Shown: positions 26,734 through 36,988, counted from the first letter of the stretch. The stretch is DNA of 64,000 bases from Bacteroidetes bacterium ADurb.Bin037 (GCA_002071175.1 MWER01000008.1:46023-110022), one strand, 5' to 3'. Numbers and translations: made by a program. Notes: a model not told the origin generated them from the sequence alone.

Positions 26734-27733
26734 GTCTCTTTACTTTCTTTTCAATGTTGTACTTGGTAACGTCTATTCCAAAAGAAAGATCCAGACGCTC
26801 CATAAGCATATCAACCTCGGTTAACGACTTTTTACCAAAGTTGCGAAATTTCATCAGTTCATGACGCGGTACGGAGACCAGGTCTGCAAACGTTTCTATC
26901 TCGGCAGCTTTCAGGCAATTCAAAGCCCTTACAGAAAGTTCCACATCCGAGAGCTTTGTCAGCAAAAGCTGGCGCATCCGGAGGGATTCCTCATCCAGTT
27001 CGGTACCCGTGTCTTCCTGGGGAAGTTCCATACTAATACGTTCATCGGAGAAAAGCATGAAATGATGTATCAGGATCTTTGCAGCTTCTTTCAGGGCATC
27101 CTTCGGATGGATGGAACCGTCGGTAGTCACTTCTATGATGAGTTTTTCATAGTCGGTCTTTTGTTCCACACGCCAGTATTCCATAGTATAATTCACATTC
27201 TTGATGGGCGTGTAAATAGCATCCATGACTATCAGTCCGAACGGGGCGTTCTCGATCTTGTTCTCTTCGGCGGGAACGTAACCGCGTCCCTTGCCAATAT
27301 GGAGTTCCATGGAAAGGTTGACCGAAGGATCCATGTTGCATATGACAAAGTCCGTGTTGAGTACCTTAAAGGAAGATAACTGCCTGGAGATATCGTCTGC
27401 AGTGAAGATCTCCTTGCCTTTTATCGTAACCCTGACCGTTTCTTCATCTACATCCTCTATCATTCTCTTGAATCGCACCTGTTTCAGGTTAAGAATGATA
27501 TCCACCACACTTTCCATCACACCGGGGATAGTCGCAAATTCATGTTCAACACCGTCAATTCTGACATATGTCAGTGCGTATCCTTCCAATGAGGATAATA
27601 ATATTCTGCGGAGCGCATTCCCGATAGTTGTGGCGTATCCGGGTTCCAGGGGACGGAACTCGAAACGTCCGAACGTATCGGTAGCCTCAAGCATAATGAC
27701 TTTATCGGGTTTTTGAAATGCTAAAATAGCCAT
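26711..27733 (-). CDS. rpoA: RNA polymerase alpha subunit
   Basis: The alpha subunit is the assembly platform of RNA polymerase and contacts activators through its C-terminal domain. The 340-residue protein has the N-terminal dimerisation domain ([20 protein letters not shown]) and a C-terminal helical domain beginning at about residue 255 with [18 protein letters not shown] and [14 protein letters not shown]. The order rpsD-rpoA-rplQ is the usual alpha-operon end. It overlaps rplQ by 23 bases. Nothing is unusual in length or motifs. Confidence 0.98.
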   Translation of the reverse strand: MAILAFQKPDKVIMLEATDTFGRFEFRPLEPGYATTIGNALRRILLSSLEGYALTYVRIDGVEHEFATIPGVMESVVDIILNLKQVRFKRMIEDVDEETVRVTIKGKEIFTADDISRQLSSFKVLNTDFVICNMDPSVNLSMELHIGKGRGYVPAEENKIENAPFGLIVMDAIYTPIKNVNYTMEYWRVEQKTDYEKLIIEVTTDGSIHPKDALKEAAKILIHHFMLFSDERISMELPQEDTGTELDEESLRMRQLLLTKLSDVELSVRALNCLKAAEIETFADLVSVPRHELMKFRNFGKKSLTEVDMLMERLDLSFGIDVTKYNIEKKVKRHETQKEN

Positions 27734-27748
27734 TGTAAAAATTTAAAA

Positions 27749-28354
27749 TTATTTGGAGTACAACTCCACTATTAATTGCTCATTGATGGTTTCAGGTATT
27801 TCGGTCCTGTCAGGATAGTTCAAGAACTTGCCCGATACCGAAGCTGCGTCCCATTCTATCCAGGCATATTTACTTACAGAACGAGAAATGTTGTCTTGAA
27901 TTACCTCAAGATTTTTAGAACGCTCCCTGACTGCCACTATAGATCCGGGATGGATCAGTGCCGAGGGTATGTTACATACCTTTCCGTCAACCGTGATGTG
28001 ACGGTGTGTTACAAGCTGGCGTGCAGCCGGCCTGGAAGGGGCTATTCCCATGCGGAAAACGATGTTGTCCAACCGGCTTTCCAGTAATAGCAGTAAGTTT
28101 TCACCCTTACGTCCCTTCATTGAGGACGCTTTTTTAAAAAGGTTATGGAACTGGCGCTCCAGTATCCCGTATGTATATTTGACTTTTTGCTTTTCCTTTA
28201 ACTGGGTACCGTATTCAGATGTTTTTCTACGTTTCTTCATCATCCCGTGTTGTCCGGGAGGATGATTTTTACGTTCGAAATACTTGTCGGGGCCGTAAAT
28301 TGGTTCACCAAATTTACGTGCAATCTTGGTCTTTGGGCCTGTATATCTTGCCAT
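27749..28354 (-). CDS. rpsD: 30S ribosomal protein S4
   Basis: This is a 201-residue primary 16S rRNA-binding protein with an S4 RNA-binding domain in the middle ([20 protein letters not shown], then [15 protein letters not shown]). The N-terminal zinc-finger cysteines found in some S4 proteins are absent ([20 protein letters not shown]), so it is the C-minus form. It lies between rpsK and rpoA as in the standard alpha operon; in many bacteria S4 is its translational repressor, which is not testable here. Confidence 0.98.
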   Translation of the reverse strand: MARYTGPKTKIARKFGEPIYGPDKYFERKNHPPGQHGMMKKRRKTSEYGTQLKEKQKVKYTYGILERQFHNLFKKASSMKGRKGENLLLLLESRLDNIVFRMGIAPSRPAARQLVTHRHITVDGKVCNIPSALIHPGSIVAVRERSKNLEVIQDNISRSVSKYAWIEWDAASVSGKFLNYPDRTEIPETINEQLIVELYSK

Positions 28355-28380
28355 CTTATTTCATTTTTATTGATCAACAA

Positions 28381-28773
28381 TTATACCCTCCGGCGTCCTT
28401 TGGGACGGCATCCGTTATGAGGAAGCGGGGTTACATCAACTATTTCGGTAACTTCTATACCGGCTCCGTGTATGGTGCGAATGGCAGATTCACGGCCTGA
28501 TCCCGGTCCTTTTACATAGACCTTGACTTTGCGAAGCCCCATATCATAGGCCACTTTAGCACAATCCGCAGCAGCCGTCTGGGCAGCATAGGGGGTATTC
28601 TTCTTGGAACCGCGGAACCCCATCTTTCCTGCGGAAGACCAACTAATGACCTGTCCTTCACTATTGGCAAGGGTCACAATCACATTGTTGAATGTGGAAG
28701 AAATGTGGGCTTGTCCGTAAGCATCCACTTTTACCACTTTCTTCTTGTTGCTTATATTTGATTTCTTAGCCAT
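28381..28773 (-). CDS. rpsK: 30S ribosomal protein S11
   Basis: This 130-residue platform protein near the mRNA exit site of the small subunit shows typical blocks [32 protein letters not shown] and the basic C-terminus [13 protein letters not shown]. It lies 11 bases after rpsM and 26 bases before rpsD. Confidence 0.98.
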   Translation of the reverse strand: MAKKSNISNKKKVVKVDAYGQAHISSTFNNVIVTLANSEGQVISWSSAGKMGFRGSKKNTPYAAQTAAADCAKVAYDMGLRKVKVYVKGPGSGRESAIRTIHGAGIEVTEIVDVTPLPHNGCRPKGRRRV

Positions 28774-28784
28774 AATCCGAGCTG

Positions 28785-29162
28785 TTATTTGGTTGCTTTC
28801 TTCTTGTTGGCGACTGTTTTCTTACGTCCTTTACGCGTACGGGCATTATTCTTTGTGGTCTGTCCTCGCACAGGCAATCCCAGACGATGACGGATGCCCC
28901 TGTAGCAACCGATATCCATCAACCGTTTGATGTTCATTTGTACGGAGGAACGAAGTTCTCCTTCGATCTTGTATTCCTCCGTAATAAGTGAACGGATGGC
29001 TGCGATCTGATCGTCATTCCAATCCTTCACTTTGATGTCAAGGTCGATCCCCGCCTTGGACAGGATGGTCCGGGCGGAACTGCGACCGATGCCGTAGATA
29101 TAGGTCAATCCTATTTCTCCGCGCTTGTTATTGGGTAAGTCAACACCGGCTATACGTGCCAT
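28785..29162 (-). CDS. rpsM: 30S ribosomal protein S13
   Basis: This 125-residue head protein of the small subunit forms inter-subunit bridges and contacts the P-site tRNA. The beginning [20 protein letters not shown] and the C-terminal [20 protein letters not shown] with a lysine-rich tail are typical. It lies 30 bases after rpmJ in the usual order infA-rpmJ-rpsM-rpsK-rpsD. Confidence 0.98.
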   Translation of the reverse strand: MARIAGVDLPNNKRGEIGLTYIYGIGRSSARTILSKAGIDLDIKVKDWNDDQIAAIRSLITEEYKIEGELRSSVQMNIKRLMDIGCYRGIRHRLGLPVRGQTTKNNARTRKGRKKTVANKKKATK

Positions 29163-29192
29163 AATCTATAATATTTTTTTATTTTACTGTTT

Positions 29193-29309
29193 TTATCCTT
29201 GGCGCATTTTGAACTTGGGGTTCTTTTTGCAAATTACGTACAGACGTCCCTTACGTCTTACGATCTTACAATCATCGCTGCGCTTTTTAACAGATGCTTT
29301 CACTTTCAT
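29193..29309 (-). CDS. rpmJ: 50S ribosomal protein L36 (C-minus form)
   Basis: A 38-residue gene was found by translating the gap between infA and rps[18 protein letters not shown], then the basic middle, ending [10 protein letters not shown]. The four-ligand zinc ribbon (CxxC...CxxxxH) of classical L36 is incomplete, with only two isolated cysteines, so this is the zinc-independent form. Position between infA and rpsM is the conserved one. Confidence 0.95.
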   Translation of the reverse strand: MKVKASVKKRSDDCKIVRRKGRLYVICKKNPKFKMRQG

Positions 29310-29330
29310 TGTAGTAATCTTTAATAATAA

Positions 29331-29549
29331 TTACTTATATCTAAAGGTTATCCGACCTTTAGTAAGATCATAGGGAGACATTTCAACCCGAACCCTGTCA
29401 CCGGGGAGAATACGGATGTAGTGCATCCTCATCTTTCCCGATATGTGTGCAATAATGACGTGTCCGTTGTCCAGTTCCACACGGAACATGGCATTGGACA
29501 AGGCTTCAATAATTACACCTTCTTTTTCAATTGCAGACTGTTTGGGCAT
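29331..29549 (-). CDS. infA: Translation initiation factor IF-1
   Basis: This is a 72-residue single OB-fold protein that binds the ribosomal A site during initiation. [39 protein letters not shown] and [11 protein letters not shown] are all typical. It lies 22 bases before rpmJ and 24 bases after map. Confidence 0.98.
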   Translation of the reverse strand: MPKQSAIEKEGVIIEALSNAMFRVELDNGHVIIAHISGKMRMHYIRILPGDRVRVEMSPYDLTKGRITFRYK

Positions 29550-29572
29550 TGTGTTAATCCTTAATCATTATT

Positions 29573-30349
29573 CTATTTGTACATATCCTCGCCTTCAATG
29601 AAGGCAAACGTTGACAGGAGTTCCGCTTTTCCCTTACGAACGACTACCGTCAATTCATAATGAGCCGAATTCCTGTTATCTGCTGTCCTGAGTGTCCAAC
29701 CGTCACGTTCCATGTACACCCCTTTACCTCCTTCATTAATCATAGGTTCGATGCACAACACCATTCCTTCTTCCAGTCGTTTGCCCTGTCCGGGGCTGCC
29801 ATAATTTGGCACATCCGGTTTTTCATGAAGCCTGGTGCCGATGCCGTGACCTACCATCTCCCTGACCACGGAAAAACCGTGTTGTTCGACATAAGTCTGG
29901 ACAGCAGCGCCGATATCGCCAATGCGGTTACCGGCTGTAGCTTGCCCGATTCCTCTGAAAAGCGATTCCCGGGTCGTTCGCATAAGGAGTTCAGCCGCTT
30001 GGGAAACTTTCCCCACACCAAAAGTGTAGGCCGAGTCCCCAAAATAACCCTTATACTTTGTCCCGCAATCTATGGACACTATATCTCCTTCCTGCATGCG
30101 ATAGTCGCTGGGGAACCCGTGAACCACCACTGAATTAACAGAGATACATAAGGAAAAGGGAAAACCATTGTATCCTAGAAAAGCCGGAACTGCTCCGTGA
30201 TCGCGGATGAAAGCCTCGGCAATGTCATTGAGTTTCGAGGTAGTTACCCCGGGCTCAATATGCCTGCCAACTTCCGCAAGGGTCCTGGAGACAAGTATTC
30301 CGTTTTCGCGCATCAGCGCGATCTCTTCTTCGGTTTTCGTAATATTCAT
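29573..30349 (-). CDS. map: Type I methionine aminopeptidase
   Basis: Map removes the initiator Met from new proteins. The 258-residue pita-bread-fold protein carries the metal and substrate ligands in order: His in VVVHGFP, Asp in SIDCGTKYKG, Asp in FGDSAYTFG, His in VGHGIGTRLHE, Glu in CIEPMINEG and Glu in AHYELTVVV. The N-terminal zinc extension of type Ib/Ic enzymes is missing, so it is type Ia. It lies between secY and infA, the common position in this operon, so enzyme and ribosome synthesis are linked. Confidence 0.97.
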   Translation of the reverse strand: MNITKTEEEIALMRENGILVSRTLAEVGRHIEPGVTTSKLNDIAEAFIRDHGAVPAFLGYNGFPFSLCISVNSVVVHGFPSDYRMQEGDIVSIDCGTKYKGYFGDSAYTFGVGKVSQAAELLMRTTRESLFRGIGQATAGNRIGDIGAAVQTYVEQHGFSVVREMVGHGIGTRLHEKPDVPNYGSPGQGKRLEEGMVLCIEPMINEGGKGVYMERDGWTLRTADNRNSAHYELTVVVRKGKAELLSTFAFIEGEDMYK

Positions 30350-30373
30350 TAAACAAAGAACAATTTGGGAAAC

Positions 30374-31693
30374 CTACATATTGGACCGGCCTTTCAGTCT
30401 TCCGGTCTTCATAAGTCCATCGTAATGTCGCATCAAAAGATGGCTCTCTATCTGCTGCAACGTATCAAGTATCACACCCACAAGGATCAGCAGTGAAGTA
30501 CCCCCGTAAAACTGGGCAAACTGCATATTGACCCCCATCATCTGGGCAAAAACCGGCATTATGGCCACAAGACCCAGGAAAATAGATCCGGGAAGGGTAA
30601 TGCGGGACATAATGGTGTCTATATATTCGGCTGTTTTCTTTCCCGGCTTTATACCCGGAATAAAACCGCCGTTTTTCTTAATGTCATCAGCCATATTGGT
30701 AGGATTGACCGTTACTGCCGTATAAAAATACGTAAAGGCTACTACCAATATGAAAAATACAAAGTTATACCAAAAACCTTGCATATTGCTCATTACGGCC
30801 GCAAATCCGCGTGTCGCGTCAAAGCTGGCGAAGATCATGGGGAACAACATAAGAGCCTGTGCGAAAATGATGGGCATTACGCCTGCCGCATTGATCTTCA
30901 GGGGGATATACTGCCGCACTCCACCGTATTGTTTATTGCCTACAATGCGTTTTGCATATTGTACGGGGATCTTGCGTACTCCCTGTACCAAAGCTATCGA
31001 GGCAGTAAATATAAAGAACAGAACTATCAATTCCACCACCAGCATCAGAAGTCCTCCGGCCGATTGGCTCATACGGTCACCTGCTTCGGCCACAAAGGCA
31101 AAAGGCAGCCGGGCGACAATGCCAACCATAATGATCAGGGAAATACCGTTCCCCAGACCGCGGTCGGTGATTCTTTCACCGAGCCACATAATGAACATGG
31201 TTCCGCCTATAAGTACGATGGTCACAAACAGGTTGAACGAAAAACCGCTCAACAGAAATGCCGATTCAGGGAGCTGGGCATGCAAGTTGGTCAGATAGGT
31301 AGGTCCCTGCAATGCAAGGATCACAATAGTCAGGTAACGGGTCCATTGGTTCATTTTCCGATGTCCGCTCTCACCTTCGCGCTGCAACCGCTGGAAATAG
31401 GGAATCATAATGCCCAGGAGCTGGATGACGATAGATGCCGAAATATAAGGCATCACTCCGAGAGCAAAAATAGAGGCATTCCCAAATGCACCACCGGAGA
31501 ACATATTCAGCAAACCGACCAGACCGCCCGAGGCTTGTGCTTGCAGGTTGGCCAACTGCATCGGATCTATTCCCGGCAGGACAACGAAGCTGCCCAGACG
31601 GTAGATCAGAAGAAGAAGTGTCGTGTAAACGATCCGCTTACGCAGTTCTTCGATCTTGAAAATATTCTTTATGGTTTCAATCAGTTTTTTCAT
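30374..31693 (-). CDS. secY: Preprotein translocase subunit SecY
   Basis: SecY is the channel of the Sec translocon for signal-peptide proteins and membrane insertion. The 439-residue protein has ten hydrophobic helices and family landmarks including the N-terminal plug region, GERITDRGLGNGISLIIM and the cytoplasmic-loop block QGVRKIPVQYAKR. It follows rplO with a 20-base gap as in the standard spc operon. Length is normal. Confidence 0.98.
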   Translation of the reverse strand: MKKLIETIKNIFKIEELRKRIVYTTLLLLIYRLGSFVVLPGIDPMQLANLQAQASGGLVGLLNMFSGGAFGNASIFALGVMPYISASIVIQLLGIMIPYFQRLQREGESGHRKMNQWTRYLTIVILALQGPTYLTNLHAQLPESAFLLSGFSFNLFVTIVLIGGTMFIMWLGERITDRGLGNGISLIIMVGIVARLPFAFVAEAGDRMSQSAGGLLMLVVELIVLFFIFTASIALVQGVRKIPVQYAKRIVGNKQYGGVRQYIPLKINAAGVMPIIFAQALMLFPMIFASFDATRGFAAVMSNMQGFWYNFVFFILVVAFTYFYTAVTVNPTNMADDIKKNGGFIPGIKPGKKTAEYIDTIMSRITLPGSIFLGLVAIMPVFAQMMGVNMQFAQFYGGTSLLILVGVILDTLQQIESHLLMRHYDGLMKTGRLKGRSNM

Positions 31694-31712
31694 CGGTTAA
31701 GCGTATTCTGGG

Positions 31713-32162
31713 TTATTCAATGATTGAGATCTTCCCTCCCTTTGCTTCAATGGCTTCTTTCGCCTTTTGAGAAAAACCGTGAACCGTAACGTTCATTTTA
31801 ACATTCAGTTCACCTTTTGCCAGGATCTTAACCAAATGATTCTTTGATACCAGTCCGGCTTCACGCAATACATCCATATTAATATCGCTGATCCCTGTCT
31901 TATCATAAAGTGCCTGTAAAGTGGAAAGGTTTATGGCCTTGTACTCTACGCGGTTTATGTTTTTGAACCCGAATTTGGGGACACGACGCTGCAAAGGCAT
32001 CTGGCCTCCTTCAAAGCCAAGTTTGCGGGAATATCCCGAACGGGACTGTGCGCCTTTGTGTCCGCGTGTAGATGTGCCGCCTCTTCCTGACCCTTCTCCG
32101 CGACCTATTCGTTTTCTTTTGGAAACGGACCCTTTTGCGGGTTTTAAATTTGATAAGTTCAT
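31713..32162 (-). CDS. rplO: 50S ribosomal protein L15
   Basis: This 149-residue large-subunit assembly protein has the glycine/arginine-rich extended N-terminus (KRKRIGRGEGSGRGGTSTRG) that threads into the rRNA core and a globular C-terminal half ending IEAKGGKISIIE. It lies 14 bases after rpmD. Confidence 0.98.
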   Translation of the reverse strand: MNLSNLKPAKGSVSKRKRIGRGEGSGRGGTSTRGHKGAQSRSGYSRKLGFEGGQMPLQRRVPKFGFKNINRVEYKAINLSTLQALYDKTGISDINMDVLREAGLVSKNHLVKILAKGELNVKMNVTVHGFSQKAKEAIEAKGGKISIIE

Positions 32163-32175
32163 TTTGTTTCCTCCT

Positions 32176-32358
32176 TTACTTTACTTCTTCAACAGATACC
32201 AAATGACACACTTTCCTGACCATACCCCTGATAACGGGGGTCGCTTCCTTCTCAACCGAATGGTTCATCCTGCGGATTCCCAAAGCGGCCAGAGTTCCTA
32301 ATTGACGTTTAGTGGCAGAATTACTGCTTTTGACCTGGGTGATTTTCCATACTTCCAT
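32176..32358 (-). CDS. rpmD: 50S ribosomal protein L30
   Basis: This 60-residue protein on the large subunit contains the motif GTLAALGIRRMNHSVEKEAT, typical of L30. It lies between rpsE and rplO, 12 bases from each neighbour or so, as in the standard spc operon. Confidence 0.97.
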   Translation of the reverse strand: MEVWKITQVKSSNSATKRQLGTLAALGIRRMNHSVEKEATPVIRGMVRKVCHLVSVEEVK

Positions 32359-32370
32359 GATCTCTCCTCC

Positions 32371-32889
32371 TTATCCGTTAAAGACTTTTTCCATTTTGAT
32401 TCCACGCACACCGGCCACCTGGTAGGCATCACGCATTTCCAGTAAAGCATGTACGGTAGCTTTTACCAGATTGTGGGGATTTGACGATCCCATGGACTTG
32501 GCCAGGACATCATGTATTCCCACAGATTCAAACACGGCACGCATAGCACCTCCGGCGATCACCCCCGATCCGGGTGCTGCAGGTTTCATAAAAACCCTGG
32601 CACCGCCATACTTAGCTTCCATTTCATGAGGAATGGTTTCTTTGTTTAGGGGTATGCGGTACAGATTCTTTTTTGCATCCTCAATACCTTTGGATATGGC
32701 CGAAGTTACCTCTCCGGCTTTTCCCAGACCGTATCCTACTACACCTTTTTCATCACCGACAACAACAACGGCGGAAAAACTGAAATGACGGCCTCCCTTT
32801 GTTACTTTGGTGACTCGCTTAATGGCCACCAGACGGTCTTTTAATTCAAGGTCCGTGGCTTTTACTTTTTTTGCATTAATCTTTGCCAT
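32371..32889 (-). CDS. rpsE: 30S ribosomal protein S5
   Basis: This 172-residue fidelity protein at the mRNA entry channel has an N-terminal double-stranded-RNA-binding fold ([20 protein letters not shown]) and a C-terminal ribosomal S5 fold ([20 protein letters not shown]). It lies eight bases after rplR. It appears normal. Confidence 0.98.
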   Translation of the reverse strand: MAKINAKKVKATDLELKDRLVAIKRVTKVTKGGRHFSFSAVVVVGDEKGVVGYGLGKAGEVTSAISKGIEDAKKNLYRIPLNKETIPHEMEAKYGGARVFMKPAAPGSGVIAGGAMRAVFESVGIHDVLAKSMGSSNPHNLVKATVHALLEMRDAYQVAGVRGIKMEKVFNG

Positions 32890-32897
32890 ATCCGTAT

Positions 32898-33260
32898 TTA
32901 GAATTTAAGACCACCTTCCCTGGCGGCATCTGCTAAACTTTTAATTCGTCCGTGATAGAGATATCCGCCACGGTCAAAAGAAACAAGGGTTATACCCTTT
33001 TCACTGGCACGTTCTGCGGCCAGCTTTCCCACCAGTGCAGCTATCTGTACGGGTGTTTTTCCTTTGATCCCTTCTGCCAAAGAGGCGTCTTTTGAAGATG
33101 CCTGTGCAAGGGTTATCCCGTTAGTATCGTCTATCATTTGTACATATATCTGTTTATTGCTCCTGTAAACGGCCATTCTGGGACGTTCGGGAGTTCCGGA
33201 AATACGCTTGCGAATGCGGTATCTTATCCGTTGTCTTCTTGCCTGTTTTGTTAAAGCCAT
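32898..33260 (-). CDS. rplR: 50S ribosomal protein L18
   Basis: This 120-residue 5S-rRNA-binding protein has a basic N-terminal arm ([18 protein letters not shown]) and the C-terminal signature [20 protein letters not shown]. It sits between rplF and rpsE. Confidence 0.98.
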   Translation of the reverse strand: MALTKQARRQRIRYRIRKRISGTPERPRMAVYRSNKQIYVQMIDDTNGITLAQASSKDASLAEGIKGKTPVQIAALVGKLAAERASEKGITLVSFDRGGYLYHGRIKSLADAAREGGLKF

Positions 33261-33281
33261 AATTTCTTCTCCTATCTATAT

Positions 33282-33842
33282 CTATTTAGCTCCCGCCGAT
33301 TTTCCGGCTTTACGGCGAATCTGTTCGCCAACAAATTTGATACCCTTGCCTTTATACGCTTCGGGAGCGCGCAGCGAGCGGATCTTGGCGGCAACCGTTC
33401 CGAGTAGCTGTTTGTCATAACTCGTAAGTGTCAGGATCGGATTGGCTCCTTTACGGGCGATCTCGACCGAGGCCGTTACTTCTTTGGGCAGCATGAAATG
33501 GATATCGTGGGAATATCCCAGATTGAATTCCAACATCTGTCCTTTAGCTTCAACGCGGTATCCCACGCCGACCAATTCCTGCTTAATGGTGAAACCCGTT
33601 GAAACACCAACGACCATATTGTGGATCAATGCGCGGTACAAACCGTGCATCGATCTGTGGCGTGGCTGATCCGTAGGACGTTCCAGCTTAAGCTCTGTTC
33701 CCTCTATAGACACTTTAATGTCCGGATCTACTTTTTGCGTCAGTTCTCCGAGAGGGCCTTTCACCTTTACCAAATTGCCCGAGCCTATTGTTACGCTCAC
33801 GCCTTTTGGAAGGTTTACAGGAAGTTTTCCTATTCGTGACAT
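33282..33842 (-). CDS. rplF: 50S ribosomal protein L6
   Basis: This 186-residue protein near the GTPase centre consists of two tandem L6 folds. MSRIGKLPVNLPKGV at the start and PEAYKGKGIKFVGEQIRRKA near the end are the classic signatures. It lies 13 bases after rpsH. Confidence 0.98.
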   Translation of the reverse strand: MSRIGKLPVNLPKGVSVTIGSGNLVKVKGPLGELTQKVDPDIKVSIEGTELKLERPTDQPRHRSMHGLYRALIHNMVVGVSTGFTIKQELVGVGYRVEAKGQMLEFNLGYSHDIHFMLPKEVTASVEIARKGANPILTLTSYDKQLLGTVAAKIRSLRAPEAYKGKGIKFVGEQIRRKAGKSAGAK

Positions 33843-33855
33843 ATTGTTCTGTTAA

Positions 33856-34251
33856 TTAATATACGTAGCACATGATCTCACCGCCCACATTCAGCGTTTT
33901 TGCTTCCTTGTCGGTAATGATCCCTTTGGATGAGGAAATAATCGCAATACCCAGACCGTTCAAAACGCGCGGCATTTTATCCACGCTGGTATAACGGCGA
34001 AGGCCGGGAGTGGAAACGCGAATGAGCTTTTTAATAGCCGGACGTTGTGTCTCGGGGTGGTATTTGAGAGCGATCTTAATGGTATTGGAGGGTTTTCCTT
34101 CTTCGATCTTGTAACTGAGGATATAACCCTTTTCGTGTAAAATACGGGTGAGCTCCGTTTTTACCCTGGATGCGGGAATCTCAACAACCTTGTGTCTTGC
34201 CATCACCGCATTACGAATCCTTGTCAGATAATCTGCTATTGGATCAGTCAT
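33856..34251 (-). CDS. rpsH: 30S ribosomal protein S8
   Basis: This is a 131-residue primary 16S rRNA binder. ATG 34251 (MTDPIADYLTRIRNAVMARH) is chosen over an in-frame ATG 30 bases upstream because it gives the standard S8 N-terminus and length. The C-terminus ends GGEIMCYVY. About 94 bases separate it from rpsN, one of the longer gaps in this operon; this gap is AT-rich with a run of alternating TA at 34304-34320 and no visible gene. Confidence 0.97.
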   Translation of the reverse strand: MTDPIADYLTRIRNAVMARHKVVEIPASRVKTELTRILHEKGYILSYKIEEGKPSNTIKIALKYHPETQRPAIKKLIRVSTPGLRRYTSVDKMPRVLNGLGIAIISSSKGIITDKEAKTLNVGGEIMCYVY

Positions 34252-34345
34252 AATAATGTTTTTAAAATTTGTTTTCGGCAATAAATTGCCCGATATCCAA
34301 TAATATATATATGTATATATGGTACGACCCCTTAAGGGTCTTCGT

Positions 34346-34615
34346 TTACCAGCTTGCCTTACGTACGCCGGGGATCAAACCGTTGCTTGCCATTTCGCGG
34401 AACTGTATGCGGGAAATCCCAAACTCACGCATATATCCCTTAGGTCTGCCTGTAATGGAACAGCGATTGTGCAGACGTACGGGACTTGAATTACGGGGCA
34501 GTTTGGCAAGACCTTCCCAGTCTCCAGCCTCTTTAAGGGCTTTCCTCTTTTCAGCATACTTAGCTACTAATCTGGCGCGCTTGATCTCACGTGCTTTCAT
34601 TGATTCTTTTGCCAT
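34346..34615 (-). CDS. rpsN: 30S ribosomal protein S14 (C-minus)
   Basis: This 89-residue small-subunit head protein ends in the S14 signature [19 protein letters not shown] and contains [16 protein letters not shown]. The CxxC pairs that bind zinc in short S14 proteins are missing, so it is the long, zinc-independent form. It starts directly where rplE ends (34615/34616). Confidence 0.97.
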   Translation of the reverse strand: MAKESMKAREIKRARLVAKYAEKRKALKEAGDWEGLAKLPRNSSPVRLHNRCSITGRPKGYMREFGISRIQFREMASNGLIPGVRKASW

Positions 34616-35221
34616 CTATTGTCCTTTTTTAACATTTTTAAAAGGTAATCCGAATTCCCTGAGAAGGGCGAAAGCTTCTTCGTCCTTATTGGTTGAGGTA
34701 ACGAAAGTAATCTCGAGTCCCAGAATTTTGGAGATCTTGTCGATATCTATCTCGGGGAAAATGATCTGTTCTCTGATACCCAATGTGTAATTACCCTTTC
34801 CGTCAAATTTTTCAGCTATACCTTTAAAATCGCGGATACGGGGCAAAGCAATGGATATCAGGCGGTCCAGGAACTCGTACATCCTGGCTCCGCGTAAGGT
34901 AACTTTTACCCCAATGGGCATCCCACGGCGAAGCTTGAAGTTAGAGACGTCCTTGGTCGACACAGTCTGTACGGCTTTCTGTCCTGCAATCAGGGTCAGT
35001 TCGTTCTGTGCAACCTCAATAAGTTTCCTGTCTGCAGTGGCCGAACCCACGCCTTGGTTCAAAACGATCTTATCAAGCCTGGGGACCTGCATGATTGATT
35101 TGAACCCAAATTCCTTCTTCAGCTTCGGGACGATCTCTTCTTTGTATCTTTTCTGCAGAGTGGGCACATAGCCTTTCACCACTACAGGAGCCGGTTGCTG
35201 TTTTTTAACTGCTTTTGCCAT
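34616..35221 (-). CDS. rplE: 50S ribosomal protein L5
   Basis: This 201-residue central-protuberance protein contacts 5S rRNA and P-site tRNA. It carries a short lysine/proline-rich N-terminal addition ([20 protein letters not shown]) before the normal core with [11 protein letters not shown] and [12 protein letters not shown]. The start overlaps the rplX stop by one base. Confidence 0.97.
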   Translation of the reverse strand: MAKAVKKQQPAPVVVKGYVPTLQKRYKEEIVPKLKKEFGFKSIMQVPRLDKIVLNQGVGSATADRKLIEVAQNELTLIAGQKAVQTVSTKDVSNFKLRRGMPIGVKVTLRGARMYEFLDRLISIALPRIRDFKGIAEKFDGKGNYTLGIREQIIFPEIDIDKISKILGLEITFVTSTNKDEEAFALLREFGLPFKNVKKGQ

Positions 35222-35544
35222 TACTTGATCTCCTCTCCCGATTTTTTAGCATAACGCACCAATTTCCCTTTGTCATTTAAGCGGCGCCCTATCCGTGTGG
35301 GTCCTCCCTTTGACGGGTCAACGACCTGAAGGTTTGAAATATGCACCGGGGCCTCCTTTTTGATAATACCTCCCTGAGGGTGCTTAGCCGAAGGCTTGGT
35401 GTGCTTACTTACCAGATTGATCCCTTCAACTATGGCCCTTTGTTTTTTTGGCTTGACTTCCAGAACCCTTCCGGTCTTTCCCTTATATTCCCCGGTATTG
35501 ACAAATACCGTGTCGCCTTTCTTTATGTGTAATTTTGTACTCAT
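35221..35544 (-). CDS. rplX: 50S ribosomal protein L24
   Basis: This 107-residue assembly-initiating protein has a KOW motif near the N-terminus ([20 protein letters not shown]) and the typical [18 protein letters not shown] stretch. It lies 11 bases after rplN and shares one base with rplE. Confidence 0.98.
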   Translation of the reverse strand: MSTKLHIKKGDTVFVNTGEYKGKTGRVLEVKPKKQRAIVEGINLVSKHTKPSAKHPQGGIIKKEAPVHISNLQVVDPSKGGPTRIGRRLNDKGKLVRYAKKSGEEIK

Positions 35545-35555
35545 AACTCAATTTT

Positions 35556-35924
35556 CTATAATACCTCCGGAGCCAGTGAAACTATTTTCATATAACGATC
35601 CCTGAGCTCTCGGGCTACCGGGCCGAAGATGCGCGTTCCGCGCAATTCGCCAAGGTTATTAAGTAAAACACAGGCATTGTCGTCAAAACGGATGTAAGAT
35701 CCGTCGGGACGACGAATTTCTTTCTTTGTCCTCACTACCACAGCTTTGGAAATAGACCCCTTCTTAGCGTCCCCTCCACCCGGAATGGCGCTTTTGACTG
35801 TCACTACTATGGTATCTCCAATACTTGCGTACCTGCGTCTTGTGCCACCAAGGACACGGATGCAAAGGACCTCCTTAGCACCGCTGTTGTCAGCCACCAA
35901 TAAACGTGATTCTTGCTGTATCAT
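35556..35924 (-). CDS. rplN: 50S ribosomal protein L14
   Basis: This 122-residue protein at the subunit interface has the diagnostic blocks [19 protein letters not shown] and [20 protein letters not shown]. It lies two bases after rpsQ. Confidence 0.98.
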   Translation of the reverse strand: MIQQESRLLVADNSGAKEVLCIRVLGGTRRRYASIGDTIVVTVKSAIPGGGDAKKGSISKAVVVRTKKEIRRPDGSYIRFDDNACVLLNNLGELRGTRIFGPVARELRDRYMKIVSLAPEVL

Positions 35925-35926
35925 GG

Positions 35927-36181
35927 CTATTTCACTTTTTCAATGATCTCTACTAAACGCCAGCATTTGGTCTTGCTCAAAGGCCGGGTTTCCATAATGC
36001 GTACGGTATCACCTTCACTGCACTCGTTGTTTTCATCGTGCGCAACAAATCTGGTGGTTTTATTTACGAATTTTCCGTAAATGGGGTGTTTAACCTTCCG
36101 GTTTACAGCAACTACTATAGATTTATCCATTTTATTGCTGACCACCAATCCTGTTCTTTCTTTTCTAAGATTTCTTTCCAT
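35927..36181 (-). CDS. rpsQ: 30S ribosomal protein S17
   Basis: This is an 84-residue OB-fold protein. The signature [20 protein letters not shown] and the C-terminal [17 protein letters not shown] are typical. It lies 10 bases after rpmC. Confidence 0.98.
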   Translation of the reverse strand: MERNLRKERTGLVVSNKMDKSIVVAVNRKVKHPIYGKFVNKTTRFVAHDENNECSEGDTVRIMETRPLSKTKCWRLVEIIEKVK

Positions 36182-36191
36182 GAATCAATTG

Positions 36192-36392
36192 TTATAGATT
36201 CTGTTTGGCTTTAGTTTCACTCAAAATAGTGAGCATCCGTGCTATGGTGCGGCGTGCTTTCTTTATTTGTGACAAATCATCTAAAGGAGAGATGGCATGG
36301 TTCATTTTAAGACGAAGCAAGTTGGCTTTTTCCGCCTCAATACGATCGCTTAAATCTTTAACAGATAACTCGCGTATTTCAGGTGCTTTCAT
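36192..36392 (-). CDS. rpmC: 50S ribosomal protein L29
   Basis: This is a 66-residue helical hairpin at the exit tunnel. EIRELSVKDLSDRIEAEKAN and QIKKARRTIARMLTIL are recognisable. It lies 10 bases after rplP. Confidence 0.97.
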   Translation of the reverse strand: MKAPEIRELSVKDLSDRIEAEKANLLRLKMNHAISPLDDLSQIKKARRTIARMLTILSETKAKQNL

Positions 36393-36402
36393 TGTTGTTA
36401 AA

Positions 36403-36828
36403 CTAATTTTGTTCTACATAATCCCTTCGTACCACAAATTTTGTGACGACAGGTAATTTCTGGGCGCCTAACCTGAGGGCTTCCCTGGCTACTTCCAGGG
36501 GTACACCTTCCACTTCTATCAGGAGCCTGCCGGGAGTAATGGGGCAGACAAATCCTTCCGGAGCACCCTTCCCTTTACCCATACGAACTTCAGCAGGTTT
36601 CTTGGTAAAAGGCTTGTCCGGGAAAACACGGATCCAAATCTGTCCCTCACGTTTCATATAACGTGTAACTGCCTGACGGGCAGCCTCGATCTGTTGACCG
36701 GTCAACCAGCAGGATTCCATGGTTTTGATCCCGAACGACCCAAAGACAAGTTGGTTTCCTCTCTGGGCAATCCCTTTCATACGGCCTTTTTGTTGCCTTC
36801 TGAACTTGGTTTTTTTAGGTTGTAACAT
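36403..36828 (-). CDS. rplP: 50S ribosomal protein L16, first gene of this ribosomal operon
   Basis: This 141-residue protein near the A-site tRNA has the typical [20 protein letters not shown] and [16 protein letters not shown] blocks. In most bacteria rpsC lies directly upstream. Here the next upstream gene on this strand is an M19 dipeptidase gene, and a complete Bacteroidota promoter lies 137-160 bases upstream of the rplP start, so rplP leads its own transcription unit. The gene is intact and full length, which argues against a truncation artefact at this point. Confidence 0.98.
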   Translation of the reverse strand: MLQPKKTKFRRQQKGRMKGIAQRGNQLVFGSFGIKTMESCWLTGQQIEAARQAVTRYMKREGQIWIRVFPDKPFTKKPAEVRMGKGKGAPEGFVCPITPGRLLIEVEGVPLEVAREALRLGAQKLPVVTKFVVRRDYVEQN

Positions 36829-36957
36829 TGTTTTTTCTAAACGTTTAACGTAACGTAAATATGTATTGTTGCTTCGGTGCTTGTTTTCAGAGGTTATATA
36901 TTATAACCCTTTGTCCCACAATCCATTATGTAGAATCTACCTTAAAATTGCGGGTTG

Positions 36958-36988
36958 CAAAGATAGAACTTAATTTCTGATTTACAAA
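36958..36988 (-). promoter_or_regulatory. Complete Bacteroidota promoter for the rplP operon
   Basis: On the minus strand, TTTG (36988-36985), a 19-base spacer and TATCTTTG (36965-36958) match the TTTG-N19-21-TAnnTTTG consensus exactly. Predicted transcription starts near 36952, leaving a leader of about 120 bases before rplP. It is the best-formed housekeeping promoter seen in the window, as expected for a ribosomal operon. Confidence 0.8.

Noticed and set aside
30779..31723. 314-codon plus-strand frame antisense to secY
   Set aside because: It is the shadow of a conserved secY gene; its composition is full of Cys, His and Gln with no recognisable domain.
36829..36957. Remnant of rpsC upstream of rplP
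   Set aside because: Translation on the minus strand gives no S3-like sequence; the region fits a promoter leader instead.
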